Positions 24,827 to 32,674 are shown, counted from the stretch's first letter. The stretch is 41,538 bases of DNA from Pirellulaceae bacterium (GCA_020852965.1 JADYZV010000052.1:84989-126526); one strand, 5' to 3'. Translations and numbers: made by a program. The notes: generated from the letters alone by a model not told the origin.

Positions 24827-25702
24827 ATGAGATCGCACACTATCATCAGGCTGCTTGCCACCCTCATCGTATTCGCGCCTCTGGCCAGCCTTGCTGCTGC
24901 GGATGAACCGACAAACCGGCCGGTCAAATTCGCGCGCTTCAAAGTTGGTGAGCAAACCCTGTTTGGTATCGCCGAAGGTGACAAACTCCGCCAAATCGAA
25001 GGCTCAATCTTCGGCAAGTGGCAACCGACCGACAAGACATATAACCTGTCTGAGGTAACCTTGCTGGTCCCCACGCCTGCGCGGCAAGTGTTCGCACTGG
25101 CAGGCAACTACAAAAGCCACCTCAACGACGCTGAAATCCCTCCCAAGTTTCAGATTCCACAACCGTTTCTCAAACCACTCTCGTCATTGGTCCGCCATGA
25201 AGGCAAGATAATCCTGCCCAAAGATGCTACCGAAGAAGTCCACTATGAAGCGGAGATGGTGATCGTTATCGGCAAACGAGCCCAGCGTGTTTCGAAAGAC
25301 AATGCGCTCGATTACGTGCTGGGAGTCACATGTGGAAACGATGTGAGCGAGCGATTCTGGCAGAACGATGAAGAGCACAAAGATATTCAGTGGTGGCGCG
25401 CCAAGGGAGCGGATACTTTTGGACCGTGCGGGCCATTCATCGCCACCGGACTCAATTACGATGACTTGTTACTAACCTTGCGACTCAATGGTAAGGTGAT
25501 GCAGCAAGAGCGTACCAGTCAAATGATTCATGACGTGGCCAGCCAGGTCAGCTTCATCAGTCGCTATGTCACGCTACTTCCAGGAGATTTGATCTTTACG
25601 GGGACCAGCGGAAAAACCGCTGCGCTGCACGCCGGAGACGTCGTCGAAGTTGAGCTCGAAGGCGTGGGAGTATTGCGAAACCGAGTGGTTGCCCAAAAAT
25701 AG
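24827..25702 (+). CDS. Exported fumarylacetoacetate-hydrolase-fold protein
   Basis: A 291-aa protein. The ATG at 24827 has TAGGAGA 7 bp upstream and begins a clear signal peptide (IIRLLATLIVFAPLASLAAA). The rest is the FAH catalytic fold: FALAGNYKSHLNDA, metal-binding acidic residues in VHYEAEMVIVIGK, GVTCGNDVSER, WWRAKGADTFGPCGPFI and the characteristic end SFISRYVTLLPGDLIFTGTS. Such enzymes cleave C-C bonds or decarboxylate and isomerise diketo-acids from aromatic breakdown, normally in the cytoplasm. An intact domain behind an export signal suggests a periplasmic hydrolase or lyase of unknown substrate. No aromatic-degradation genes are adjacent. Confidence 0.88.
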   Translation: MRSHTIIRLLATLIVFAPLASLAAADEPTNRPVKFARFKVGEQTLFGIAEGDKLRQIEGSIFGKWQPTDKTYNLSEVTLLVPTPARQVFALAGNYKSHLNDAEIPPKFQIPQPFLKPLSSLVRHEGKIILPKDATEEVHYEAEMVIVIGKRAQRVSKDNALDYVLGVTCGNDVSERFWQNDEEHKDIQWWRAKGADTFGPCGPFIATGLNYDDLLLTLRLNGKVMQQERTSQMIHDVASQVSFISRYVTLLPGDLIFTGTSGKTAALHAGDVVEVELEGVGVLRNRVVAQK

Positions 25703-25717
25703 ACACACTGGTTTGTG

Positions 25718-25779
25718 GCTAGTGCTTCATCCAACTTTAACTTTAGGGTTGGGGGTAGTGGACGAGGTTACGAGTCCTG
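25718..25779 (+). repeat. GTAGTGGACGAGG repeat, copy 5
   Basis: The head GCTAGTGCTTCATCCAACTT and AGGGTTGGGG precede the arm GTAGTGGACGAGGTTACGAG (25755-25774). A right arm is barely recognisable near 25795-25815. It begins 16 bp past the FAH-fold stop. Confidence 0.65.
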
Positions 25780-25915
25780 AACGGTTAACCCGGATTATTC
25801 ATAACCCGCAGCGTCAGCAAGGACCTTTGAGCTTGAATCGAATATCAGAAGCGTACTTGAGCATGGCAGCGGAAGCCGATTGCGGCTGAGACGAATAGTG
25901 AGTATCTTGGTGCTC

Positions 25916-26218
25916 ATGACCTTTGCTCCGCAACAAAATTGGAAAATCTACGACGAAGCGGTCCGTGACGCGCAGGAAATGCGCAAGCAAGCCCAGAACA
26001 CTCCGCCAACGATGGAGGAAAAACTGAGCCGCTATGCCAGCTACTTTGATGTGCTGCATCAAGCTCGTCGCGAATTGCAAGCAGGATCTAATTTGAACTG
26101 GGGCAATGCCCAAGAATTGCGTTGGCGCGAGAAGATTGCTCTTCGTTTGCGGTTGCTCAACATTTTTCGTGCCTTGGATGCTCGCAATGGACAGCCAACT
26201 GCAGACGGTGCTGATTGA
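25916..26218 (+). CDS. Small helical protein overlapping a nucleotidyltransferase (possible antitoxin partner)
   Basis: A 100-aa protein from the ATG at 25916; a TTG at 25880 or GTG at 25898 would add 6-12 residues. It is predicted all-helical and charged: NWKIYDEAVRDAQEMRKQ, a middle KLSRYASYFDVLHQARRELQ, then NWGNAQELRWREKIALRLRL. There is no signal peptide, DNA-binding motif or known family that I can name. Its last 32 bp overlap the start of the nucleotidyltransferase gene, so the two are probably translated together. A decayed, frameshifted copy of its central part lies at 29197-29327, showing that the family moves or duplicates. I infer an antitoxin or accessory subunit. The alternative is an unrelated small protein. 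Confidence 0.6.
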   Translation: MTFAPQQNWKIYDEAVRDAQEMRKQAQNTPPTMEEKLSRYASYFDVLHQARRELQAGSNLNWGNAQELRWREKIALRLRLLNIFRALDARNGQPTADGAD

Positions 26219-26750
26219 CATTTGCGAATTGCTTCAGGAGCATGGACCGCCGTTTGCTTTAGTGGGCGGAGTTGCGGCTTCACTACGTGGCCGGTTGCGT
26301 GCAACCGAAGATATCGACCTTATCTTGCTGACTGATGTGGACGGAGCCCTGGAGCTTGTAGATCGCTTGAATGGGACGGCGTTCCAACCTTTATTTCCAG
26401 AGTACGAGCGTGTCGTTCGATCCGCGTATATCTTGGCCCTCGAGCATCTCCCATCCGCAATCACACTTGACCTAGCCATTGGAACTTCGGGCTTCGAGCA
26501 ACAAATCATACGCCGCGCTGCAACGATTCCGATCGCAAATTTGCATGTGCAAGTTGCCACCGCTGAGGATTTGATCCTGATGAAATTGCTTGCCAGTAGG
26601 CCTCAAGATGATCAAGACATCGCTGGTATCCTTGCGGTCCATGGTAAATCGATCGATTGGGATTATTGCGAATCGGTGGCGCGAGAGCTTGAGGAAGTGA
26701 TAGAACGAGAGCTTCTTCTTGCGGTTCGTAGCTTGCGAGAAAAATCGTAA
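26187..26750 (+). CDS. Nucleotidyltransferase-fold protein (AbiEii/DUF6036-like)
   Basis: A 187-aa protein of the polymerase-beta nucleotidyltransferase superfamily. The active-site signature is complete: the glycine pair in ALVGGVAASLRGRLRAT (G27, G28), the Asp pair EDIDL (D42, D44) and a third Asp in ITLDLAIG (D95). The later pattern ATAEDLILMKLLASRPQD followed by DIAGIL is typical of AbiEii-type and DUF6036 proteins, many of which are toxins of toxin-antitoxin or phage-abortive systems that modify RNA ends. The start at 26187 overlaps the preceding small gene by 32 bp; a Met at 26178 is also possible. With all three Asp present it is probably active. The toxin role is inferred from family and overlap. 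Confidence 0.75.
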   Translation: MDSQLQTVLIDICELLQEHGPPFALVGGVAASLRGRLRATEDIDLILLTDVDGALELVDRLNGTAFQPLFPEYERVVRSAYILALEHLPSAITLDLAIGTSGFEQQIIRRAATIPIANLHVQVATAEDLILMKLLASRPQDDQDIAGILAVHGKSIDWDYCESVARELEEVIERELLLAVRSLREKS

Positions 26751-26836
26751 ATTCACTTAACAAGATAACGCCACCAGCCACAATCCAACCGCTGGCGATC
26801 ATTGCAGCAGGAAACTGTTACTGGAAATCAAGGTTT

Positions 26837-28978
26837 CTACTTGACTGCCGAACAGGCGCGGCGCAGATATTCCTCGTACTCCCAATTGCCGCTGCCGCCA
26901 GTTTGCCTGGCGATCACTAGATCGAGGCTGGGGACAAAGGCCAGAAATTGTCCGCCACTCCCCGGTTTCGAACGCGCGTCGATTGGAATTCCCGTCCCGT
27001 TGCGACCACTGCTGGGGATGTGTCGCGCTGGCAGCTCCCAACCGTGCGAGAAGACTTGTGGGCTCAAGTGCCAACGCATTTCGGGACTGGTTACGTTACT
27101 GGTAGGAGCGGCAGTTTGTTCGACGAACCATTGGGGGATGACTTGGGTGTCACCCCAGCGCCCCTGATGCAACATGCAATAACCGATGCGCGCCAAGTCG
27201 CGGGCTGGCATCCCTAGACCGTGCGATGGGTGTCGCCCGATTTTCTTCCCACCGTCGTAGTATTGGAATGTCCAGTGTTCGATTCCCAACGGTCGGAACA
27301 ACGCCTCGATGGCGAATTGGTCGTACGGTTTTCCTGTTACCGTTTCGCACACCAAGGCGGCGTGTGCCAGGGCGTGAGTAGAATACCCACAGCCTTGACT
27401 AGGTTCAAACGCGAGTTGCTCCGTGCGTTTGTCGCCACTGTGCCCCAAGACGTATTCCCATGTTCCATCGTTGGCTGCTCCGATCGCTTCCGGGCAGATG
27501 CCGGAGGTATGGTTCAGCAGTTGTTTGACCGTGATTTGCGATTTGCGAGGATCGCTCAGTGGCATGGCCCAAGGGATAAAGTCAAACGCGTTATCGTCGA
27601 AGCTCATCTTGTGTGGAGTCTTGCCCAATTGGCTTTGTTCGGACGCGATGGAGAGCACGGTTGCACACACGGCTTTGGAGACCGAGGCCACGCGGCGCGC
27701 ATCGCTGATCGCGCTATTCCCTCGTTCCACTTGCAAGACGATGATTCCATGACGAATCACGACTGCCGCAAACGGGCGTTGATCGGAGTCGAGTAACCAC
27801 TGCTTCAACTCAGCAATTTTGTTTTGGTCCATGCCACCCAACGTTTCGATTTCGTCTTCCGACTCGACCACGCGCCAACCACCTTGCGATTCCGGTGGAG
27901 GAAAGTAGTTGGGTATGTCGGCGCTCGGCGCAAGGCTGTCACTGTTCGTCTCAGCAGGCTGCGGTGCCGTACCCGACGTGAGGTCCTTCAAGGCCGCATA
28001 GAACTGGTGATCATCCGCGGCGCCATCGAAGTGAAATGGAAAGGTCTGATTGTGTGCTTGCAGCATCAAGCCATAGGAGGCACCACTTCCAACCGTCGCG
28101 CGCATCGCGGCCACGGCCTGCCTGCCCGTCTTGTCATCCTCATTGCACACGATCGGCTTTCCAAAGCGTTTGAGCGCTGCGACGCGCAGTGCAATCTGTT
28201 CACCCTTGGTTCCATTCCAGTGCGGAGTGAGAAAGTCACAGGCCTCTGCGACTTGCGTATCGACCTGCCCATCACCGAGTCCGCTGGCGGTGACCAACAG
28301 ACCCGGTGACGTTTGTTGGGCCAATCGGATCAAACTGGCCTGCCCTTGGGGATTGCGTATCACTTGATGCGCGAAGCCGGAGTGAGGATACTCATTGGCG
28401 ATCTCGAGCAAGACGTTAGTAAAGCCGTTGGCTTGAATCCACTGCGCTGCGTTGACAACTCCCTGACGTACACTGGACTCATCGCTCAGTACCTTCGACT
28501 GCCTTTGGTAGTAGAGCCCCAGGATAACCACCACACCGTGCGCGTCGCAGGCTCGAATGACACGTTCGACTCGTTGCAAGTAGCTGGGGCGCAGCCCGCC
28601 ATCAGGTTCGAAGGCCGAATTGATCGCCCCTTCATAGCCTGGCATTCCGCCTTGCAGATTCAGCGTAAAGGCGTCGATCCCCTGTTCAGCATATTCGGGG
28701 ATCGCAGCGATGAAGCGATTCGCATTGGCCTCGGGATCGAATCCCGGTTTGTTGGAGTCTTCGAAGGTAGCGTTCACCATGCGCACGTTCATCAACAAGC
28801 CTTCGGCAGCCGTTCCGGGATGAGTTGGCACTCCGTCGATCATCCACTGGTCGCCGGAGATTGTGACCTGCGTGGCCCCCTGCACCGCTGTGAGAGCCAC
28901 TCCCTCGCCGAAGATCCATAAGAATGCAAATGCAAGAATGCGTAGAGCTCGTAGCCGCATGGTGGGGTTCGTTTTCAT
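26837..28978 (-). CDS. Secreted fusion of a glycosidase-like barrel and a beta-lactamase-type serine hydrolase
   Basis: A 713-aa protein from the ATG at 28978; a TTG at 28996 would add six residues. A signal peptide (LRILAFAFLWIF...) is followed by a TIM-barrel domain (about 40-330) resembling GH5-type glycosidases. That domain has a putative acid/base Glu in LLEIANEYPH (E196) and a nucleophile candidate in PIVCNEDDK (E280). The C-terminal 320 residues are a class C beta-lactamase/penicillin-binding-like domain: S432-x-x-K435 (VASVSKAVC), ITVKQLLNHTSGI and YSTHALAHAALV at Y530. I infer a cell-surface enzyme that cleaves a glycan and an ester or peptide bond in the same polymer. The exact family of the barrel is uncertain. 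Confidence 0.75.
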   Translation of the reverse strand: MKTNPTMRLRALRILAFAFLWIFGEGVALTAVQGATQVTISGDQWMIDGVPTHPGTAAEGLLMNVRMVNATFEDSNKPGFDPEANANRFIAAIPEYAEQGIDAFTLNLQGGMPGYEGAINSAFEPDGGLRPSYLQRVERVIRACDAHGVVVILGLYYQRQSKVLSDESSVRQGVVNAAQWIQANGFTNVLLEIANEYPHSGFAHQVIRNPQGQASLIRLAQQTSPGLLVTASGLGDGQVDTQVAEACDFLTPHWNGTKGEQIALRVAALKRFGKPIVCNEDDKTGRQAVAAMRATVGSGASYGLMLQAHNQTFPFHFDGAADDHQFYAALKDLTSGTAPQPAETNSDSLAPSADIPNYFPPPESQGGWRVVESEDEIETLGGMDQNKIAELKQWLLDSDQRPFAAVVIRHGIIVLQVERGNSAISDARRVASVSKAVCATVLSIASEQSQLGKTPHKMSFDDNAFDFIPWAMPLSDPRKSQITVKQLLNHTSGICPEAIGAANDGTWEYVLGHSGDKRTEQLAFEPSQGCGYSTHALAHAALVCETVTGKPYDQFAIEALFRPLGIEHWTFQYYDGGKKIGRHPSHGLGMPARDLARIGYCMLHQGRWGDTQVIPQWFVEQTAAPTSNVTSPEMRWHLSPQVFSHGWELPARHIPSSGRNGTGIPIDARSKPGSGGQFLAFVPSLDLVIARQTGGSGNWEYEEYLRRACSAVK

Positions 28979-29196
28979 CAAATGAGGGAATCTCAATGGC
29001 TAAGATGGATCGCTCACGGCAATACATGATCACTTGGTTTGCCGATCCATTGGCGAGTGGCGTATAGAAGTCAGTGCTTCATCCACAGCTTCATTGCAAA
29101 GAGCCATTATAATGAATGCCGGCTGAGCTGCAGTCAGATGTCATCAATACCAATGGGCATGGAGTCCTTTAGAACGACTGCACGGCACTACTGACC

Positions 29197-29327
29197 AGCT
29201 TCTTTGATGTTTTGCACCAGCTCGTCGAGATTTGCAAGCAGGGTCCGATTTGGATTGGGACCAGGCGCAAGAATTGCGTTGGCGCAAAAAGAATGACCAT
29301 TGGTACGATCATTCTCACTGGAAATAG
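29197..29327 (+). pseudogene. Decayed fragment of the 25916 small-protein family
   Basis: Bases from 29197 (AGCTTCTTTGATGTTTTGCA) to about 29294 match 26038-26134 of the intact gene closely. A one-base deletion after CACCA shifts the frame. After the shift it reads RDLQAGSDLDWDQAQELRWR against RELQAGSNLNWGNAQELRWR in the intact gene, then diverges and ends at TAG (29327). No start or nucleotidyltransferase partner remains. The rest of the 367-bp gap (28979-29345) holds only a weak GTGCTTCATCCA repeat head near 29073. Confidence 0.7.
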
Positions 29328-29345
29328 ATACGACGGAACTTGTAG

Positions 29346-30026
29346 CTAACGCTTTCTCCTGCGAGTTATCAAACACGACATGCCGAGCATTAGCGGGACT
29401 AAACCAGAAGGCTCCGGGACAGACGGTTGTTCGCGAACGATGAAGCTGATAATGGCGGGACCTCCTCCACTGGTTATCGGGCCCGGTCCTGTGTAGGTAA
29501 TGTATTTCTGAATCTCCAGCGTAACCGGACCACTGATGGTTGGCACAACGGGCGCGTATTCAAATCGAATCTGCGATCCATTGATTTGGCCCGCACCCGC
29601 GTCGACCCCATTCACCTTGATCGATGACGTAGGATGCCAAGTGAAGTTTGGAACTTCGGGCACAAAGCTCTCTTCCCAATCGGTAAGTGCGACGGGGGTA
29701 CCGCTTGACGGCGGGCTGAACAGCGTGATGGTCTCGTCGATACACAAAACATCGCCGGGACTGATCGAATCTCCAGAGTAGTCCCAGTGAATCTCCTTAT
29801 CCCAAACGTCGGTGGGATTGGGAGAGATGACACCCTGGCCGGTTATCATAACGGGCTCCAACGTTGGGGATGATATCGAACCACCGCGTCCGACAAAGGG
29901 GCCAGTTGGAAGGCTGCCTGGTTCCGTCGGTAGAATACCGATCGGATCCGCCTGTACGGGGTTCAGCCACATGCCAAGAGCCAGCGGCACGGCTAGCAGC
30001 AACGATCGCGTGAGGTGAAGATTCAT
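29346..30026 (-). CDS. PEP-CTERM sorted surface protein
   Basis: A 226-aa exported protein. A signal peptide (SLLLAVPLALGMWLNPVQA) opens it. The C-terminus has the complete PEP-CTERM signal: VPEP at 203-206, a hydrophobic stretch (SGLVPLMLGMSCLI) and a basic end TRRRKR. That signal directs processing by an exosortase and release to the surface or matrix. The body is Pro/Gly/Ser/Thr-rich and probably beta-structured, with no known domain. GGAGAG stands 6 bp before the ATG. It lies 167 bp downstream of a LuxR-type regulator on the same strand, with a CCCTA-AA-TAGGG dyad between. Confidence 0.85.
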   Translation of the reverse strand: MNLHLTRSLLLAVPLALGMWLNPVQADPIGILPTEPGSLPTGPFVGRGGSISSPTLEPVMITGQGVISPNPTDVWDKEIHWDYSGDSISPGDVLCIDETITLFSPPSSGTPVALTDWEESFVPEVPNFTWHPTSSIKVNGVDAGAGQINGSQIRFEYAPVVPTISGPVTLEIQKYITYTGPGPITSGGGPAIISFIVREQPSVPEPSGLVPLMLGMSCLITRRRKR

Positions 30027-30095
30027 GGTAACTCTCCAGCTATAGGAATTGGCTATCTAAGTCGACAATACAGCAATTCGCACCCAACAAAACTC

Positions 30096-30107
30096 CCCTA
30101 AATAGGG
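30096..30107. promoter_or_regulatory. CCCTA-AA-TAGGG dyad upstream of the PEP-CTERM gene
   Basis: A perfect 5-2-5 dyad 70 bp before the PEP-CTERM start codon and 87 bp past the stop of the LuxR-type gene. The spacing and 2-bp centre resemble sites bound by NarL/LuxR-type dimers. Only the symmetry and position support it. Confidence 0.3.
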
Positions 30108-30193
30108 CACTGAACAAATGTATAGAATGGCAGTATGGATCTCTGCACTGTGCATTTACGCCCATAGCCTTGGAGGCTGAGGGCTACACATCT

Positions 30194-30997
30194 TCAAAGC
30201 AGGATTTGCTGCGATGTTCGGTTTTCGTTGAGCTCCTTCATGACGGGATAGAGGGCAAGACAGCGATTCATCAATTCGCCACGGCTGGAAACATCAAAGT
30301 GCTTGTGTAGCTTCTTGATATAGTCATGCACTGTGTTGCGGCTCAAGCCAAGCCGTACGGCGATCTCCTTTTCGCTGTGCCCTTGCATCAAGCAACGCAG
30401 CGTTTGCTGTAGTCGTGGTGCGATTTCCACAATCGTCGCTGAATCGAACGATGCCAACACGCCGTCTGCTAACGATGCAAGGTCTCGCTGGAAGAGACTC
30501 AATAATCGGCACTCGCGCTCGCCAAACGGCAACTCTTCCAAACCGCGGTGAAGCCCAATCAGATGCAAGTGTCCCCGCTTATCAATGAGGCGGGAGCCGA
30601 GCAAATCATCCAGCTTCCATTCGAAAAGCATTCTTCCGAAATCAGACTCGTACCAGCTGTCATCGTCTACCAACTGGCGGCGCACACGGGTCGCGATTGG
30701 GCGATTTAGTGAGAGCATGCAATCGAAAAAAGGATGACAGTCCATCCCATGCTCGTCCAGCCAGCGCTTGTAGAGTTGCTGTCGGTTGTCATCATCGGCG
30801 TTCAAATCGACAACGCGTTGCCCCACCAGCGTCTGGTTAGGCTGCCCTTCGCTGATGGTGGCCAAGCTGGCTCCGAGCAATTCGCACAATCGCTCGAGCA
30901 TATGGAGTCTCCACACAACCGGATCGGCCCCCAATTCACGGCACTCACCGATGAGTAAATAGACGGTTCGTAGATCTCGAAGTCGAATGCACCGCAT
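30194..30997 (-). CDS. LuxR-type transcriptional regulator
   Basis: A 267-aa cytoplasmic protein. The C-terminal 60 residues are a LuxR/GerE helix-turn-helix: LMQGHSEKEIAVRLGLSRNT, then VHDYIKKLHKHFDVSSRGEL. The N-terminal 190 residues have no Asp-phosphorylation receiver pattern. They look like a GAF/PAS-type sensory fold, with VYLLIGECRELGADPVVW at the start and GHLHLIGLHRGLEELPFGE near 165-185, a pattern I associate with single-component regulators. The ligand is unknown. The neighbouring PEP-CTERM gene downstream is its most obvious target. Confidence 0.85.
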   Translation of the reverse strand: MRCIRLRDLRTVYLLIGECRELGADPVVWRLHMLERLCELLGASLATISEGQPNQTLVGQRVVDLNADDDNRQQLYKRWLDEHGMDCHPFFDCMLSLNRPIATRVRRQLVDDDSWYESDFGRMLFEWKLDDLLGSRLIDKRGHLHLIGLHRGLEELPFGERECRLLSLFQRDLASLADGVLASFDSATIVEIAPRLQQTLRCLMQGHSEKEIAVRLGLSRNTVHDYIKKLHKHFDVSSRGELMNRCLALYPVMKELNENRTSQQILL

Positions 30998-31088
30998 TTT
31001 CTACCTCCACGTGCAACTCGTTTTTCGCGGTCAATTCCCAACCGATGGCGGGCTTCCCTGTTGATGGATTCTCCTGTAGACATTGCGT

Positions 31089-31281
31089 GAGGTGCAACCG
31101 AGTGGCGTTTCATCCGTGCTCCGGCCTTGCCATCCGTGCTAGCGACCTACACGATTTCTCGCACGGATAGCAAGGCCGGAGCACGGATGAAAGGAACAGG
31201 AAACGGCCTGAATCGCTTCCATGCATTCGTATTATTGTCACACGAACGGCACGAGAAATTGCAAAACTCGTGAACGGCTAC
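31089..31281 (+). repeat. CCGGCCTTGC dispersed element, copy C, with internal long inverted repeat
   Basis: It has the same head (GAGGTGCAACCGAGTGG) and tail (CAAAACTCGTGAACGGCTAC) as the other copies, but the core occurs twice in opposite orientation. The arm at 31108-31139 is complementary to 31161-31192 with one mismatch, giving a ~32-bp stem with a ~20-bp loop. The element occupies most of the 373-bp gap between the divergent LuxR and sigma genes, and nothing else is recognisable there. Confidence 0.8.
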
Positions 31282-31370
31282 CTTTTTTCTCGTATTTTTA
31301 TCAAAACCACTGGGGATGCATGGCGGTCGGCGGCATCTTACTATTGACCGCTCCGATGATTCACTGATCC

Positions 31371-31898
31371 GTGACTAGGCACCGAGTTTTGCTACCGCCG
31401 GAGATACTACTACAAGTGTGGAATCAGCACGCCGAGCGGCTGTTGCTGATCGTGCGCGGATTTGGCCAACCGGCTGAAGATGCTGTCCAGGAAGCGTTCG
31501 TTCGGCTGGCAACCCAAGACGAAGTGCCCGATGAAACGCTGGCTTGGTTGGTTCGCGTGGCACGCAATCAGCTACTGCAGTGGTGGCGGTCGGACAGCCG
31601 TTCACGGCGGCGAGAATCGGAATGTGGGCCGACGAACGATTGGTTCGCCGAAGGGATGCTGGACGATGCGCTCGATGCAGCCACAGTTACCGAAGGCCTT
31701 CAACAATTGCCCGACGACAAACGGGCCACGTTGATGATGCACATTTGGGGTGGTCTGAGCTTTGAGCAGATCGCCGCAATACTTGGCGTCTCCCGATCGA
31801 CGGCTCATCGACACTATACGCTCGCCATGGAAGAGCTCAGAACAAAATTTTGCTCCTCAAACAACTCGTTCGCCGAGTCACCCGACCATGAATCCTGA
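31371..31898 (+). CDS. ECF-type RNA polymerase sigma factor
   Basis: A 175-aa sigma factor from a GTG at 31371. Region 2 spans about 15-80 (HAERLLLIVRGFGQPAEDAV with QEAFVRLAT, then LAWLVRVARNQLLQWWRS). Region 4 spans about 100-155 (LQQLPDDKRATLMMHIWGGL, then FEQIAAILGVSRSTAHRHY). Region 3 is absent, as in the ECF group. The last 11 bp overlap the start of the next gene, so the two are translationally coupled, the usual layout for an ECF factor and its inhibitor. It probably directs its own cluster and perhaps the two secreted-protein genes downstream. Confidence 0.9.
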   Translation: MTRHRVLLPPEILLQVWNQHAERLLLIVRGFGQPAEDAVQEAFVRLATQDEVPDETLAWLVRVARNQLLQWWRSDSRSRRRESECGPTNDWFAEGMLDDALDAATVTEGLQQLPDDKRATLMMHIWGGLSFEQIAAILGVSRSTAHRHYTLAMEELRTKFCSSNNSFAESPDHES

Positions 31899-32499
31899 AG
31901 ATCCAATGCAATTCGATTCACTAGCCAGTAAGCTCTCACTGCTGCAGCCTGCCTCCACAGATCGCTTGCAAGCCTTGGCCTTTTTTGAAGCAGGCAGACG
32001 CGCAGCTAGCAGTCGGCCTGCACCATCGCGATTGAAGCTCAGATCGCTGGCCGCCTCACTGGCAGTAGCCATCCTGTGTAGCACTGCTTCATTCTACGCC
32101 GGTAGCCAGCTCAGCGCGACGCGGAATTCTGATGCGTCTAACCTCATAGCAGCCATCGAGCTCACTCCCCCCGATTCGAGCCCCGCATCCGCATCTGTGG
32201 TGAACCAGCCCAGTGAGCATGAGCCAGTCGAGCAGCGACTCGCGAGCCGGCGCGAGCCGGCGCGTCCGAGCCTCTATGCGCAGTTGGCAACACCGATGTT
32301 GGTATCCTGGCTCCAACTGCCACAGCGAGACGCAGAGGATTATTTGCGCCACGTTGAAATGCGCACTCGACCTCCGCTTTCGCGCACAGCAGCCACACCA
32401 GAGCCAGCGAGCACTGCCCCTAGTTCCCTCGATCGCCAACTGCCTGAACTCGAACGACTCCAGATCGATTCGCCATTGCGTAGATGGTTGTCGATGTAG
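31888..32499 (+). CDS. Single-pass membrane partner of the ECF sigma factor (putative anti-sigma)
   Basis: A 203-aa protein from the ATG at 31888, which overlaps the sigma stop by 11 bp. The first ~45 residues are cytoplasmic and helical (LQALAFFEAGRRAA). One membrane segment follows (LAASLAVAILCSTASFYAG, about 52-70), then a ~130-residue outer part rich in Ser, Pro, Ala and Arg with no known fold. The zinc anti-sigma motif HxxxCxxC is absent. Position, overlap and topology support an anti-sigma role, but sequence alone does not prove it. The frame is open further upstream to 31762, within the sigma gene. Confidence 0.65.
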   Translation: MNPEDPMQFDSLASKLSLLQPASTDRLQALAFFEAGRRAASSRPAPSRLKLRSLAASLAVAILCSTASFYAGSQLSATRNSDASNLIAAIELTPPDSSPASASVVNQPSEHEPVEQRLASRREPARPSLYAQLATPMLVSWLQLPQRDAEDYLRHVEMRTRPPLSRTAATPEPASTAPSSLDRQLPELERLQIDSPLRRWLSM

Positions 32500-32530
32500 C
32501 TATTGAGGCTGTAGATTTGTGGATTGCAAA

Positions 32531-32667
32531 ATCGTTTAACGCCTAGCCGCAGTAGCCGGTGGGGAAAAGCGATTTCTACTACGGAATGTTGGCTAGGTGC
32601 ACCAGCAATTGGAGCGGCGCGATGGCACCGGCTACGTAGGCGCAGGCAGAAGCGAGATCGATTGCAC
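32531..32667 (+). repeat. 137-bp dispersed element (GTTTAACGCCTAGCCG), copy 1
   Basis: It begins ATCGTTTAACGCCTAGCCG, ends ACCGGCTACGTAGGCGCAGG and GATTGCAC, and aligns along its length with 36308-36446 at roughly three bases in four. CGCCTAGCCG near the start and CGGCTACGTAGGCG near the end are inverted copies, so the single strand can fold. It lies 32 bp past the stop of the putative anti-sigma gene. Confidence 0.75.
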
Positions 32668-32674
32668 TAAAACA

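Noticed and set aside
31346-31370. Third copy of the GCTCCGC-loop palindrome before the ECF sigma gene
   Set aside because: Only TTGACCGCTCCG is shared, and the right arm does not pair.
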